Of a DNA stretch of 6,381 nucleotides, positions 1 to 5,639 are shown one piece after another. The notes beneath the pieces are model-generated. The model worked only from the letters and a program-made list of their open reading frames with translations, ran no database searches and was not told where the DNA came from. The stretch covers positions 1 to 6,381 of the forward strand of contig CAZKFN010000108.1 of NCBI GenBank assembly GCA_964552035.1, written 5' to 3'. The position numbers and the translations under genes were made by a program. This DNA comes from CAZKFN01 sp964552035. Lineage in GTDB: Bacteria; Bacteroidota; Bacteroidia; Flavobacteriales_E; Vicingaceae. Each line of letters opens with the position of its first letter. Positions within the stretch are counted from its first letter, which is position 1.

Positions 1-421
1 GGCTATTAATGAATTGCAAATTTTTATTAATACTTTTCCTAAAAGTGAGTTGCTGGATAGTGCCAACGCCTTGATAGATGAATTGGAATTAAAATTAGAG
101 ACCAAAGATTTTTTAAATAGTAAACAATACTATGTTACGAGAAGGTATAAATCTGCAATAATTGCCTTAAATAATACGATTAGAGCTTACCCTAACTCAG
201 AATATGTGGAAGAGATGCACTTATTAATCCTTAAATCTTATTATGAACTGGCGATAAATAGTGTGGAGGACAAGAAAGAAGACCGTTTTAAAAGAGGAAT
301 AGATGTATATTACAATTTTATTGATAATTTTGCAGAGAGTAAGAAACTCAATGAGGCTGAGATAATTTACACCAAACTGGTAAAAGCTCAGCAAGAACAC
401 TTAAAAGAAAAGGAAAAATAA
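1..421 (+). CDS. bamD: Outer-membrane assembly lipoprotein BamD, C-terminal part (5' truncated by window edge)
   Basis: The frame is open to base 2, reading A-I-N-E-L before the TTG at base 14, so that TTG is an internal Leu codon and not a start. About 140 C-terminal residues are visible; the family is usually around 260 residues, so the lipoprotein signal and N-terminal TPRs lie outside. What is seen is helical TPR-type sequence: a repeat ending in AYPNSEYVEE, followed by a long helix (LILKSYYELA), a charged linker (DKKEDRFKRG) and a last repeat (VYYNFIDNF...LNEAEIIY), ending in a Lys/Glu-rich tail. This pattern is typical of Bacteroidota BamD. In the family, BamD is a periplasm-facing outer-membrane lipoprotein that works with BamA to fold beta-barrel proteins. 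The stop codon is immediately followed by the rpoZ ATG, suggesting one operon. Identification rests on recognised sequence pattern and gene order. Confidence 0.88.
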   Translation, partial: AINELQIFINTFPKSELLDSANALIDELELKLETKDFLNSKQYYVTRRYKSAIIALNNTIRAYPNSEYVEEMHLLILKSYYELAINSVEDKKEDRFKRGIDVYYNFIDNFAESKKLNEAEIIYTKLVKAQQEHLKEKEK

Positions 422-748
422 ATGAACTACAAAGAACTTGAAGCACCTGTTACAACGATTACTAGAAATGTAAATGAGATTGACGCTAAAACAGGAAATA
501 TTTATGAAGCAATTGTAATTGTAAGTAAGCGTGCCAATCAAATTGGAGTTAAAATGAAAGAGGAGTTAAACTCTAAATTAGCTGATTTTGCTACTGTTTC
601 TGACAATTTGGAAGAGGTTTTTGAAAACAGGGAACAAATTGAAATCTCTAAATTTTATGAAAGTTTACCTAAGCCACCTGCAATTGCTTTGGATGAGTTT
701 TTAAACGATGAAGTTTATTTTAGAAATCCAGAATTAGAAGAGGAGTAA
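422..748 (+). CDS. rpoZ: DNA-directed RNA polymerase omega subunit (Bacteroidota type)
   Basis: This 108-residue protein has the RpoZ/Rpb6-like core TGNIYEAIVIVSKRANQI (residues 24-41), in which the Ile-Val-Ser-Lys-Arg-Ala helix is the part of omega that clamps the beta' C-terminus. The C-terminal section EQIEISKFYE (71-80) followed by LPKPPAIALDEFL and a Y-F-R-N-P-E ending is characteristic of the Bacteroidota form, which lacks the usual E. coli-like tail. Omega helps assemble and stabilise RNA polymerase. The ATG directly abuts the bamD stop (TAAATG). The only SD-like signal is a purine stretch AAGGAAAA just upstream, so translation is probably coupled to bamD. The protein is cytoplasmic with no signal peptide. 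Function is secure at family level; essentiality in this organism cannot be judged. Confidence 0.9.
   Translation: MNYKELEAPVTTITRNVNEIDAKTGNIYEAIVIVSKRANQIGVKMKEELNSKLADFATVSDNLEEVFENREQIEISKFYESLPKPPAIALDEFLNDEVYFRNPELEEE
739..745 (+). promoter_or_regulatory. Shine-Dalgarno-like site for coaBC
   Basis: AGAGGAG ends 9 bases before the coaBC ATG at 755 and sits inside the Glu codons at the end of rpoZ. It is the best anti-16S-like match ahead of any start in the window, where most starts have only A-rich leaders. It supports ATG 755 as the start. The Glu-rich coding sequence could produce such a motif by chance. Confidence 0.5.
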
Positions 749-754
749 AACATT

Positions 755-1951
755 ATGTTGAGAGGCAAAAATGTGCTGTTAGGTGTTAGCGCTGGAATAG
801 CAGCTTATAAGACAGCGCAACTTTGCAGAGAACTCATAAAAAAAGGGGCAAACGTAAAAGTATTGATGACCCCTGATTCAATACATTTTATTACGCCTCT
901 TACTTTATCTACACTTTCCAAGAACAAAGTTTATGTAGAATATTTCGATAAAAAAACTGGAGAGTGGAACAATCATGTAAAGTTGGCTCAATGGGCTGAC
1001 TTTTTTTTATTGGCTCCGGCTACTTCCAATACCTTGGCAAAAATGGCACATGCGCATTCAGACAACTTGTTGTTAGCTACCTATTTATCTATGGAAAATC
1101 AACAAGAAGTATATTTTGCTCCAGCTATGGATTTAGACATGTATGCCCATCCTGCAAACCAAGAAAATATAAAAAAACTGCAAGAGTTTGGCAACAAAAT
1201 GATTCCCCCGGAAAGTGGGGAGCTTGCTTCAGGCTTATTCGGACTAGGAAGAATGGCAGAAGTAGAGCATATTATAAATTTTATTGATAAGAGTCATAGC
1301 CAATTGAAAGGCAAGAAGGTTTTAATAACTGCTGGGCCTACTTATGAGCAGATTGATCCGGTAAGATTTATAGGAAATCACTCTTCTGGAAAAATGGGAA
1401 TAGCTTTAGCACAAACCTTGATAAACAGAGGAGCTGAGGTTACATTGGTTTGTGGGCCTGTTAGTATTGCTATTCCTAAGGTTGCTAAGTTAATTAGTGT
1501 AACATCAGCTGAAGAAATGTTTCAAGCTGTTAAAAAAGAATACAAGCATGCTGATTGTCTAATTTTTGCAGCTGCTGTGGCAGATTATACCCCTATTGAT
1601 TTTGCACAACAAAAAATAAAGAAAGCAGAACAGGCTATGAAAGTGGAGCTTAAGCCAACTACAGATATTTTAAAATATGTAGGGGAAAATAAAAAAGAAC
1701 ATCAACTTTTAGTAGGCTTTGCATTGGAGACAGAAAATGGTATAGAAAATGCAAAGAAAAAAATAAAAAGCAAAAATTTAGATTTTATTGTATTGAATAT
1801 GCTGACTGATAAAGAAACCGCGTTTGGATACGACACAAATCAAATAACCATCCTTTCTTCAGACAATAAACAAATAGCTTTTGAGTTAAAGAATAAAACT
1901 GCAGTTGCAGAAGATATTGTAAACACGATTGCTGCTCAATGGATAGATTAA
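755..1951 (+). CDS. coaBC: Bifunctional phosphopantothenoylcysteine decarboxylase / phosphopantothenate-cysteine ligase
   Basis: This 398-residue protein has the usual length and both halves of CoaBC (Dfp). The N-terminal CoaC flavoprotein (about 1-180) shows the FMN-binding start GVSAGIAAYK (10-19), the catalytic His in NNHVKLAQWAD (H74, equivalent to E. coli H75), LAPATSNTLAKMA (86-98), PAMDLDMY (123-130) and GELASGLFGLGRM (155-167). The CoaB half (about 186-398) has ITAGPTYEQIDPVRFIGN (191-208), HSSGKMG, AAAVADY (272-278) and the KIKK motif (287-290) containing the Lys used for acyl-cytidylate chemistry. Together the halves ligate Cys to 4'-phosphopantothenate using CTP and then decarboxylate the product, steps two and three of coenzyme A synthesis from pantothenate. 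Two CoaC positions differ from E. coli: the PxMN Asn is Asp126 and the Cys158 equivalent is Ser159. It follows rpoZ by 6 bases and overlaps porD by 13 bases. Confidence 0.95.
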   Translation: MLRGKNVLLGVSAGIAAYKTAQLCRELIKKGANVKVLMTPDSIHFITPLTLSTLSKNKVYVEYFDKKTGEWNNHVKLAQWADFFLLAPATSNTLAKMAHAHSDNLLLATYLSMENQQEVYFAPAMDLDMYAHPANQENIKKLQEFGNKMIPPESGELASGLFGLGRMAEVEHIINFIDKSHSQLKGKKVLITAGPTYEQIDPVRFIGNHSSGKMGIALAQTLINRGAEVTLVCGPVSIAIPKVAKLISVTSAEEMFQAVKKEYKHADCLIFAAAVADYTPIDFAQQKIKKAEQAMKVELKPTTDILKYVGENKKEHQLLVGFALETENGIENAKKKIKSKNLDFIVLNMLTDKETAFGYDTNQITILSSDNKQIAFELKNKTAVAEDIVNTIAAQWID

Positions 1952-2844
1952 TATATTTCATCGTTTTTTTTATTTTCTCAATAAGCATCACTCAAGTAGA
2001 TGCTCAGGAATTGAGGTGTAAGGTTACTGTTGATTCTCGACAAATAGAAGGTAGTGAGAGAAAAATATTTGAAGAAATGGAAGGAACTATCTATCAATTT
2101 GTGAATGGGAGAAAATGGACCAGGGACGGATTTGAATCCTTTGAAAGAATAGATTGCAACATTCTCATTACCCTCAGTGATCGTATGGGAACTAATAATT
2201 TTAAAGGAAGTATCCAAATTCAGGCATCTAGACCTATTTATAAAACCTCTTACCTCTCTCCAATCCTCAATGTAAAAGACAATGATTTCACCATATACTT
2301 TAATCAATTTGAACCTTTAATCTATTCTGAAAATAGTTATAACAGTGAGTTGACTTCTATTTTATCCTTTTATGTATACATGATTTTGGCTTACGACTAT
2401 GATTCATACTCTCCAGAAGGAGGAACAGCTTTTTTTCAACAAGCACAGAAGATTGTCAACAATGCTCAAAACTCTTCTGAAACAGGTTGGAAAGCAAATG
2501 AAAGCCAAAGAAATAGATATTGGTTGGTTGAAAATGCATTGAGTGCAAGATTCAAACCCCTTAGAGGAAGTTTTTATAAATACCATCGCCAGGGGTTTGA
2601 TTTAATGGAGTCTAATGCAGAATCTGCTAAAAAGAATATTAACGAAAGTTTAAAAGCCCTTGAAGCAGTACATAATGCTTCCCCAACTTCATACAATATG
2701 CAGTCTTTCTTTGATGCTAAATCCAATGAGGTAATTAATTTGTATAAAGAATTTCCTTCGGCAGAAAGAAATGATATCGCTAAGCTTTTGATTAAAATAG
2801 ACCCTGGGAATGCAGGGAAATATGAAAAGCTACAAGGAAGATAA
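1939..2844 (+). CDS. porD: Type IX secretion system protein PorD (DUF4835 family)
   Basis: This 301-residue protein has an N-terminal signal peptide (hydrophobic residues 4-18, likely cleavage after VDA at 22, leaving a mature Gln-Glu N-terminus), so it is exported to the periplasm. The body matches the DUF4835/PorD pattern as I recall it: ELRCKVTVDSRQI (24-36), FERIDCNILI (68-77), QASRPIY (95-101), FEPLIY (124-129), LSFYVYMILAYDYDSYSPEGG (142-162) with FFQQAQKIV after it, then GWK (183-185) and YHRQGFDLM (215-223). Two cysteines (27 and 73) could pair. The family is Bacteroidota-specific and linked by annotation to the type IX secretion/gliding machinery; its biochemical role is not evident from sequence. 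The start lies within the coaBC 3' end with no SD, so translational coupling is likely. Position next to coaBC and before recN is, to my knowledge, common in the phylum. Confidence 0.85.
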   Translation: MDRLIYFIVFFIFSISITQVDAQELRCKVTVDSRQIEGSERKIFEEMEGTIYQFVNGRKWTRDGFESFERIDCNILITLSDRMGTNNFKGSIQIQASRPIYKTSYLSPILNVKDNDFTIYFNQFEPLIYSENSYNSELTSILSFYVYMILAYDYDSYSPEGGTAFFQQAQKIVNNAQNSSETGWKANESQRNRYWLVENALSARFKPLRGSFYKYHRQGFDLMESNAESAKKNINESLKALEAVHNASPTSYNMQSFFDAKSNEVINLYKEFPSAERNDIAKLLIKIDPGNAGKYEKLQGR

Positions 2845-2872
2845 AATTTTATATTCTTAGCATTCTTTCGTT

Positions 2873-2880
2873 TATCTTTA
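2873..2880 (+). promoter_or_regulatory. Possible -7 promoter element upstream of recN
   Basis: TATCTTTA matches the Bacteroidota -7 consensus TAnnTTTG in all but the last base and lies in the 43-base porD-recN gap. No clear TTG (-33) element sits at the right distance; only a T-rich stretch is present around 2847-2850. The element ends 7 bases before the recN ATG, so a transcript from it would have almost no leader. This is a weak call. Confidence 0.3.
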
Positions 2881-2887
2881 CATTCTT

Positions 2888-4546
2888 ATGTTGTCACATT
2901 TATCCATACAGAATTTTGCTTTAATCGATCAGCTGGAGATAGATTTTAAGCCTGGGTTAACCGTAATTACCGGTGAAACTGGAGCTGGTAAATCTATTCT
3001 TTTGGGTGCTTTAAAACTTATTTTAGGAGAAAGAGCAGATCACAGTAGCTTAAAAAATAATGAAGAAAAGTGTATTGTTGAGGGAAATTTTAAGATAGAG
3101 GACTATGCTTTAAAATCTTTTTTTGAAGAAAATGATTTAGATTATGCCAAGGATACCATTATTAGAAGAGAGATAACTCCACAAGGGAAAAGTAGAATAT
3201 TTATTAACGATACACCAACTACTTTAGGTATTGCAAAATCATTAGGTTCCGCTCTTATAGATATTCACTCTCAACACCAAAGTTTACAGATAAATAGCTC
3301 TGATTTTCAATTAAATGTAATTGACTCTCTTGCCGACAACACTTTTTTAATTCAAAAATATAAGGCCGCATATAAGAGCTATACCGAGGAAATAAAAAAA
3401 TTAAATCAATTAAAAGAATTAGCAATTGACGCAAAAAAAGAAAAAGATTTTTTAGAGTTTCAGTTTGAAGAGTTGTCTAGCCTAAATTTAAAAGAAGGAG
3501 AAGCAGAAGAGCTGAGTGCTGAACAACAACAATTGGCCAATAGTGAGGAAATACTTTCTAACTTTTCTCAAATGGAAGGTTTGCTTTCTTCTCAAGAAGG
3601 AAATGTATTAGAGATGATTCAACAACTTAAACGGCTCTTTATTCGAAATGGAGATTACCTGTCTTCCTTTAAAGAGTTAAATATGAGATTTCAATCCATA
3701 GCTATAGAATTGGAAGATATTTCTCAAAGTTTAAGTCAAGAAGCGAGTAACTATGAATTTGACCCCGATAGACAGTTGTATGTAGAAGATCGCTTGGCAG
3801 AAATTCATAGATTACAACAAAAACATCAACTGAATGAGGCTGATGATTTGCTTTCTTTGCTCAAAGAGTTAAATGAAAAGTTGTTTACGATTTCAAATTA
3901 CGATGCACAAATTGAAAAGCAAGAGCAACAATTGAAAGAATATACTGCTTTAGTTGAGGATCTAGCAAAACAACTTCAAAAGAAGCGTCTAAGTATTTTG
4001 ACAAAAATGCAAACTACTATTGTGAATACCCTAAAGCAATTGGGGATTCCACATGCAAACTTTAAAGTTAATCATAAAGAAAGTGAGGAATTCTTAAAAA
4101 CAGGTAAGGATATTTTCACCTTTTTATTCTCAGCGAATAAAGGCATTGCTCCACAACAGATCGAAAAAACAGCTTCAGGAGGAGAAATATCTCGTTTAGT
4201 CTTAGCAATTAAATCATTGGTAGCGGGGAAACAAAAAATGCCTACCATCATTTTCGATGAAATTGATACTGGAGTTTCAGGAGAAGTGGCTTCTCAATTA
4301 GGTACGGTTCTTCATAATTTAGCTAAGCAGATGCAAGTGGTTTCTATTACTCATTTACCTCAAATTGCAGCTAAAGGTAAGGATCACTTTTTTGTATATA
4401 AAAAGGATAAAAAAGAACGTACAACTACAAAAATTATGAGATTAAATGAAAGTGAACGCTTGAATGAAATAGCTAAAATGTTAAGTGGCAAAACAATAAC
4501 AGAAGCTGCTTTGAATAATGCTAGAGAATTATTGTTTCATCAATAG
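2888..4546 (+). CDS. recN: DNA repair ATPase RecN
   Basis: This 552-residue SMC-like protein has the usual RecN length. It begins MLSHLSIQNFALID, the expected N-terminal beta strand of the family, which fixes the start. The Walker A is GETGAGKS (29-36) and a Q-loop region is IDIHSQHQSLQ (125-134). A long Glu/Gln/Lys-rich coiled coil spans roughly 150-380, with the short RecN-type hinge region inside it. The C-terminal ATPase half has the ABC signature TASGGEISRLVLAIK (from 428) and the Walker B IIFDEIDTG (454-462; D457, E458), then the D-loop and the switch His in SITHLPQIAAKG. RecN is a cytoplasmic ATPase that acts at DNA double-strand breaks during recombinational repair. No SD sequence is visible. 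No LexA-like operator was recognised upstream. The downstream 39 bases separate it from fabI. Confidence 0.95.
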   Translation: MLSHLSIQNFALIDQLEIDFKPGLTVITGETGAGKSILLGALKLILGERADHSSLKNNEEKCIVEGNFKIEDYALKSFFEENDLDYAKDTIIRREITPQGKSRIFINDTPTTLGIAKSLGSALIDIHSQHQSLQINSSDFQLNVIDSLADNTFLIQKYKAAYKSYTEEIKKLNQLKELAIDAKKEKDFLEFQFEELSSLNLKEGEAEELSAEQQQLANSEEILSNFSQMEGLLSSQEGNVLEMIQQLKRLFIRNGDYLSSFKELNMRFQSIAIELEDISQSLSQEASNYEFDPDRQLYVEDRLAEIHRLQQKHQLNEADDLLSLLKELNEKLFTISNYDAQIEKQEQQLKEYTALVEDLAKQLQKKRLSILTKMQTTIVNTLKQLGIPHANFKVNHKESEEFLKTGKDIFTFLFSANKGIAPQQIEKTASGGEISRLVLAIKSLVAGKQKMPTIIFDEIDTGVSGEVASQLGTVLHNLAKQMQVVSITHLPQIAAKGKDHFFVYKKDKKERTTTKIMRLNESERLNEIAKMLSGKTITEAALNNARELLFHQ

Positions 4547-4560
4547 AAATAATATCTTTG
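4532..4560 (+). promoter_or_regulatory. Candidate Bacteroidota promoter for fabI
   Basis: A TTG at 4532-4534 and TATCTTTG at 4553-4560 are separated by 18 bases, fitting the Bacteroidota primary-sigma pattern of TTG, 17-23 bases, TAnnTTTG. The -7 element matches all fixed positions. Transcription would begin near 4565, giving a leader of about 20 bases to the ATG at 4586. The -33 element lies in the last codons of recN. No start site data are available from sequence. Confidence 0.6.
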
Positions 4561-4585
4561 TAACTTATCCAAAATTAAATATCAA

Positions 4586-5395
4586 ATGGCAAATAATCTA
4601 CTAAAAGGGAAAAGAGGAATTATATTTGGCGCTTTAAATGAACAATCTATTGCTTGGAAAGTAGCTGAAGCCGCTTATGCACAAGGTGCTACATTTACTT
4701 TGACCAATGCACCCATTGCATTGAGAATGGGAGAGATTAATAAATTAGCAGAAGCTTGTAAAACGGAGGTTATTCCTGCTGATGCTACATCAATGGAGGA
4801 TTTAGAAGCATTATTTACTAAATCTACTGAGATTTTAGGAGGAAAAATTGATTTCGTTTTACACTCTATTGGAATGTCGCCTAACGTTAGAAAAGGCAAA
4901 CCCTATGATGAGACTAATTACGATTGGTTTCATAAAACCTTAGATATCTCAGCACTTTCATTGCATAAGGTACTGCAAGCAGCTAAAAAATTAGATGCTC
5001 TTAAGGAGTGGGGGTCTGTTGTGGCTTTGACCTATATTGCAGCTCAAAGAGTATTCCCAGATTACAACGATATGGCGGATGCTAAATCGCTATTAGAATC
5101 GATTACAAGAAGTTTTGGATATCATTATGGAGTAGAGAAGAAGGTGAGGATTAATACAGTGTCTCAATCTCCAACGGTTACAACAGCTGGTAGCGGGGTA
5201 AAAGGTTTTGATGCTTTTATCAGCTATGCAGAGGATATGTCTCCTTTAGGAAATGCTTCTGCTGAGGATTGTGCTAATTATTGCATTACTCTTTTTAGCG
5301 ATTTAACAAAATACGTAACCATGCAAAACCTTTTCCATGATGGTGGATTTTCGAACACTGGAGTTAGCAGAAAGGTAATGGAACGTTTTATGTAA
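4586..5395 (+). CDS. fabI: Enoyl-[acyl-carrier-protein] reductase FabI (NADH-type SDR)
   Basis: This 269-residue short-chain dehydrogenase/reductase is the length of FabI. The Rossmann nucleotide-binding start is GIIFGALNEQSIAW (11-24). HSIGMSP (93-99) matches the HSIGFAP region of E. coli FabI. The catalytic Tyr and Lys are present as Y160-x6-K167 in DYNDMADAK, with a further active-site Tyr at 150 (LTY; E. coli Y146, Y156, K163). The substrate loop reads SQSPTVTTAGSGVKGF (193-208), and HDGGFS (251-256) is near the C-terminus. The enzyme performs the last reduction of each fatty acid elongation cycle in the cytoplasm. The DMADAK and SQSPT sequences are the variant I associate with Bacteroidota rather than Proteobacteria. 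The leader is A-rich with no SD. It has its own candidate promoter and a strong terminator right after, so it can be a single transcription unit. Confidence 0.94.
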   Translation: MANNLLKGKRGIIFGALNEQSIAWKVAEAAYAQGATFTLTNAPIALRMGEINKLAEACKTEVIPADATSMEDLEALFTKSTEILGGKIDFVLHSIGMSPNVRKGKPYDETNYDWFHKTLDISALSLHKVLQAAKKLDALKEWGSVVALTYIAAQRVFPDYNDMADAKSLLESITRSFGYHYGVEKKVRINTVSQSPTVTTAGSGVKGFDAFISYAEDMSPLGNASAEDCANYCITLFSDLTKYVTMQNLFHDGGFSNTGVSRKVMERFM

Positions 5396-5416
5396 AAAAT
5401 AGAAAATTATAAATTT

Positions 5417-5446
5417 AAAAGCCGCTTCATTTTGAAGCGGCTTTTT
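5417..5446 (+). terminator. Intrinsic terminator after fabI, possibly bidirectional
   Basis: The arms GCCGCTTC (5421-5428) and GAAGCGGC (5434-5441) form a perfect 8-bp GC-rich stem around a 5-base loop (9 bp with a 3-base loop). A run of T follows at 5442-5446, and AAAA at 5417-5420 can extend the stem against it. It lies 21 bases past the fabI stop. Read from the minus strand the hairpin is followed by TTTTAAATTT, so it could also stop transcripts from the convergent gene ending at 5640. Confidence 0.92.
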
Positions 5447-5470
5447 GTTGTTTGCCATTCATGGTAATTA

Positions 5471-5498
5471 ATTAAATGCTCCTTAAATAAGGTTTAAT
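5471..5498. repeat. Imperfect AT-rich inverted repeat
   Basis: CCTTA (5481-5485) and TAAGG (5488-5492) face each other across two bases. Outside them ATTAAA (5471-5476) and TTTAAT (5493-5498) are also complementary, with TGCT left as a bulge on one side. The hairpin is AT-rich and its loop is too tight for all pairs to form, so it is probably weak. No function is assigned. Confidence 0.35.
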
Positions 5499-5585
5499 GA
5501 ATTGATTGTTAATAAGTTGTTGTGCAAAACGATTGTTTGATATTGCAGGTTTTTGTATCTAAATACTTAAAAAGCTTTATTTTTG

Positions 5586-5614
5586 AGCCTATTTTTTTTA
5601 CGCGATAATAGGCT
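5586..5614. repeat. 8-bp inverted repeat downstream of the minus-strand gene
   Basis: AGCCTATT (5586-5593) is the exact reverse complement of AATAGGCT (5607-5614), with a 13-base loop containing a T run and CGCG. It begins 26 bases beyond the stop of the minus-strand gene, a sensible place for a 3' hairpin. It lacks a T tract after the stem on either strand, so it is not a standard intrinsic terminator; it may protect the 3' end of that transcript. Confidence 0.5.
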
Positions 5615-5639
5615 GATTAAAACTTTAATATATTCTATT

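Larger units (their letters stand above)
5447..5639. other. AT-rich convergent intergenic region
   Basis: No reading frame of useful length, RNA gene or clear promoter is seen between the fabI terminator and the stop of the minus-strand gene. It holds two inverted repeats (listed separately) and a short palindrome AAAGCTTT at 5571-5578. It reads as the shared 3' region of two converging genes. Confidence 0.6.

Noticed and set aside
14..16. TTG as a start codon for the first gene
   Set aside because: The frame is open upstream to base 2 and reads as normal BamD sequence, so the gene simply begins outside the window.
1001..1008. T8 run in coaBC (and a second T8 at 1964-1971 in the porD signal peptide) as phase-variation tracts
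   Set aside because: Both frames are intact, such runs are expected in an AT-rich genome, and coaBC is a housekeeping gene unlikely to be switched.
1785..2586. Antisense reading frames opposite coaBC and porD (about 1785-1991, 1978-2307, 2404-2586)
   Set aside because: They overlap well-recognised genes on the other strand, show no family resemblance, and look like chance open frames.
4675..4899. Antisense reading frame opposite fabI
   Set aside because: It is a shadow of the conserved FabI coding sequence, with no recognisable motif or start context.
5586..5614. Second intrinsic terminator
   Set aside because: The 8-bp stem is real but neither strand has a T tract directly after it, so it is listed only as an inverted repeat.
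5447..5639. Small gene or regulatory RNA in the intergenic region
   Set aside because: Start codons there reach stops within a few codons and no clear promoter was found on either strand.
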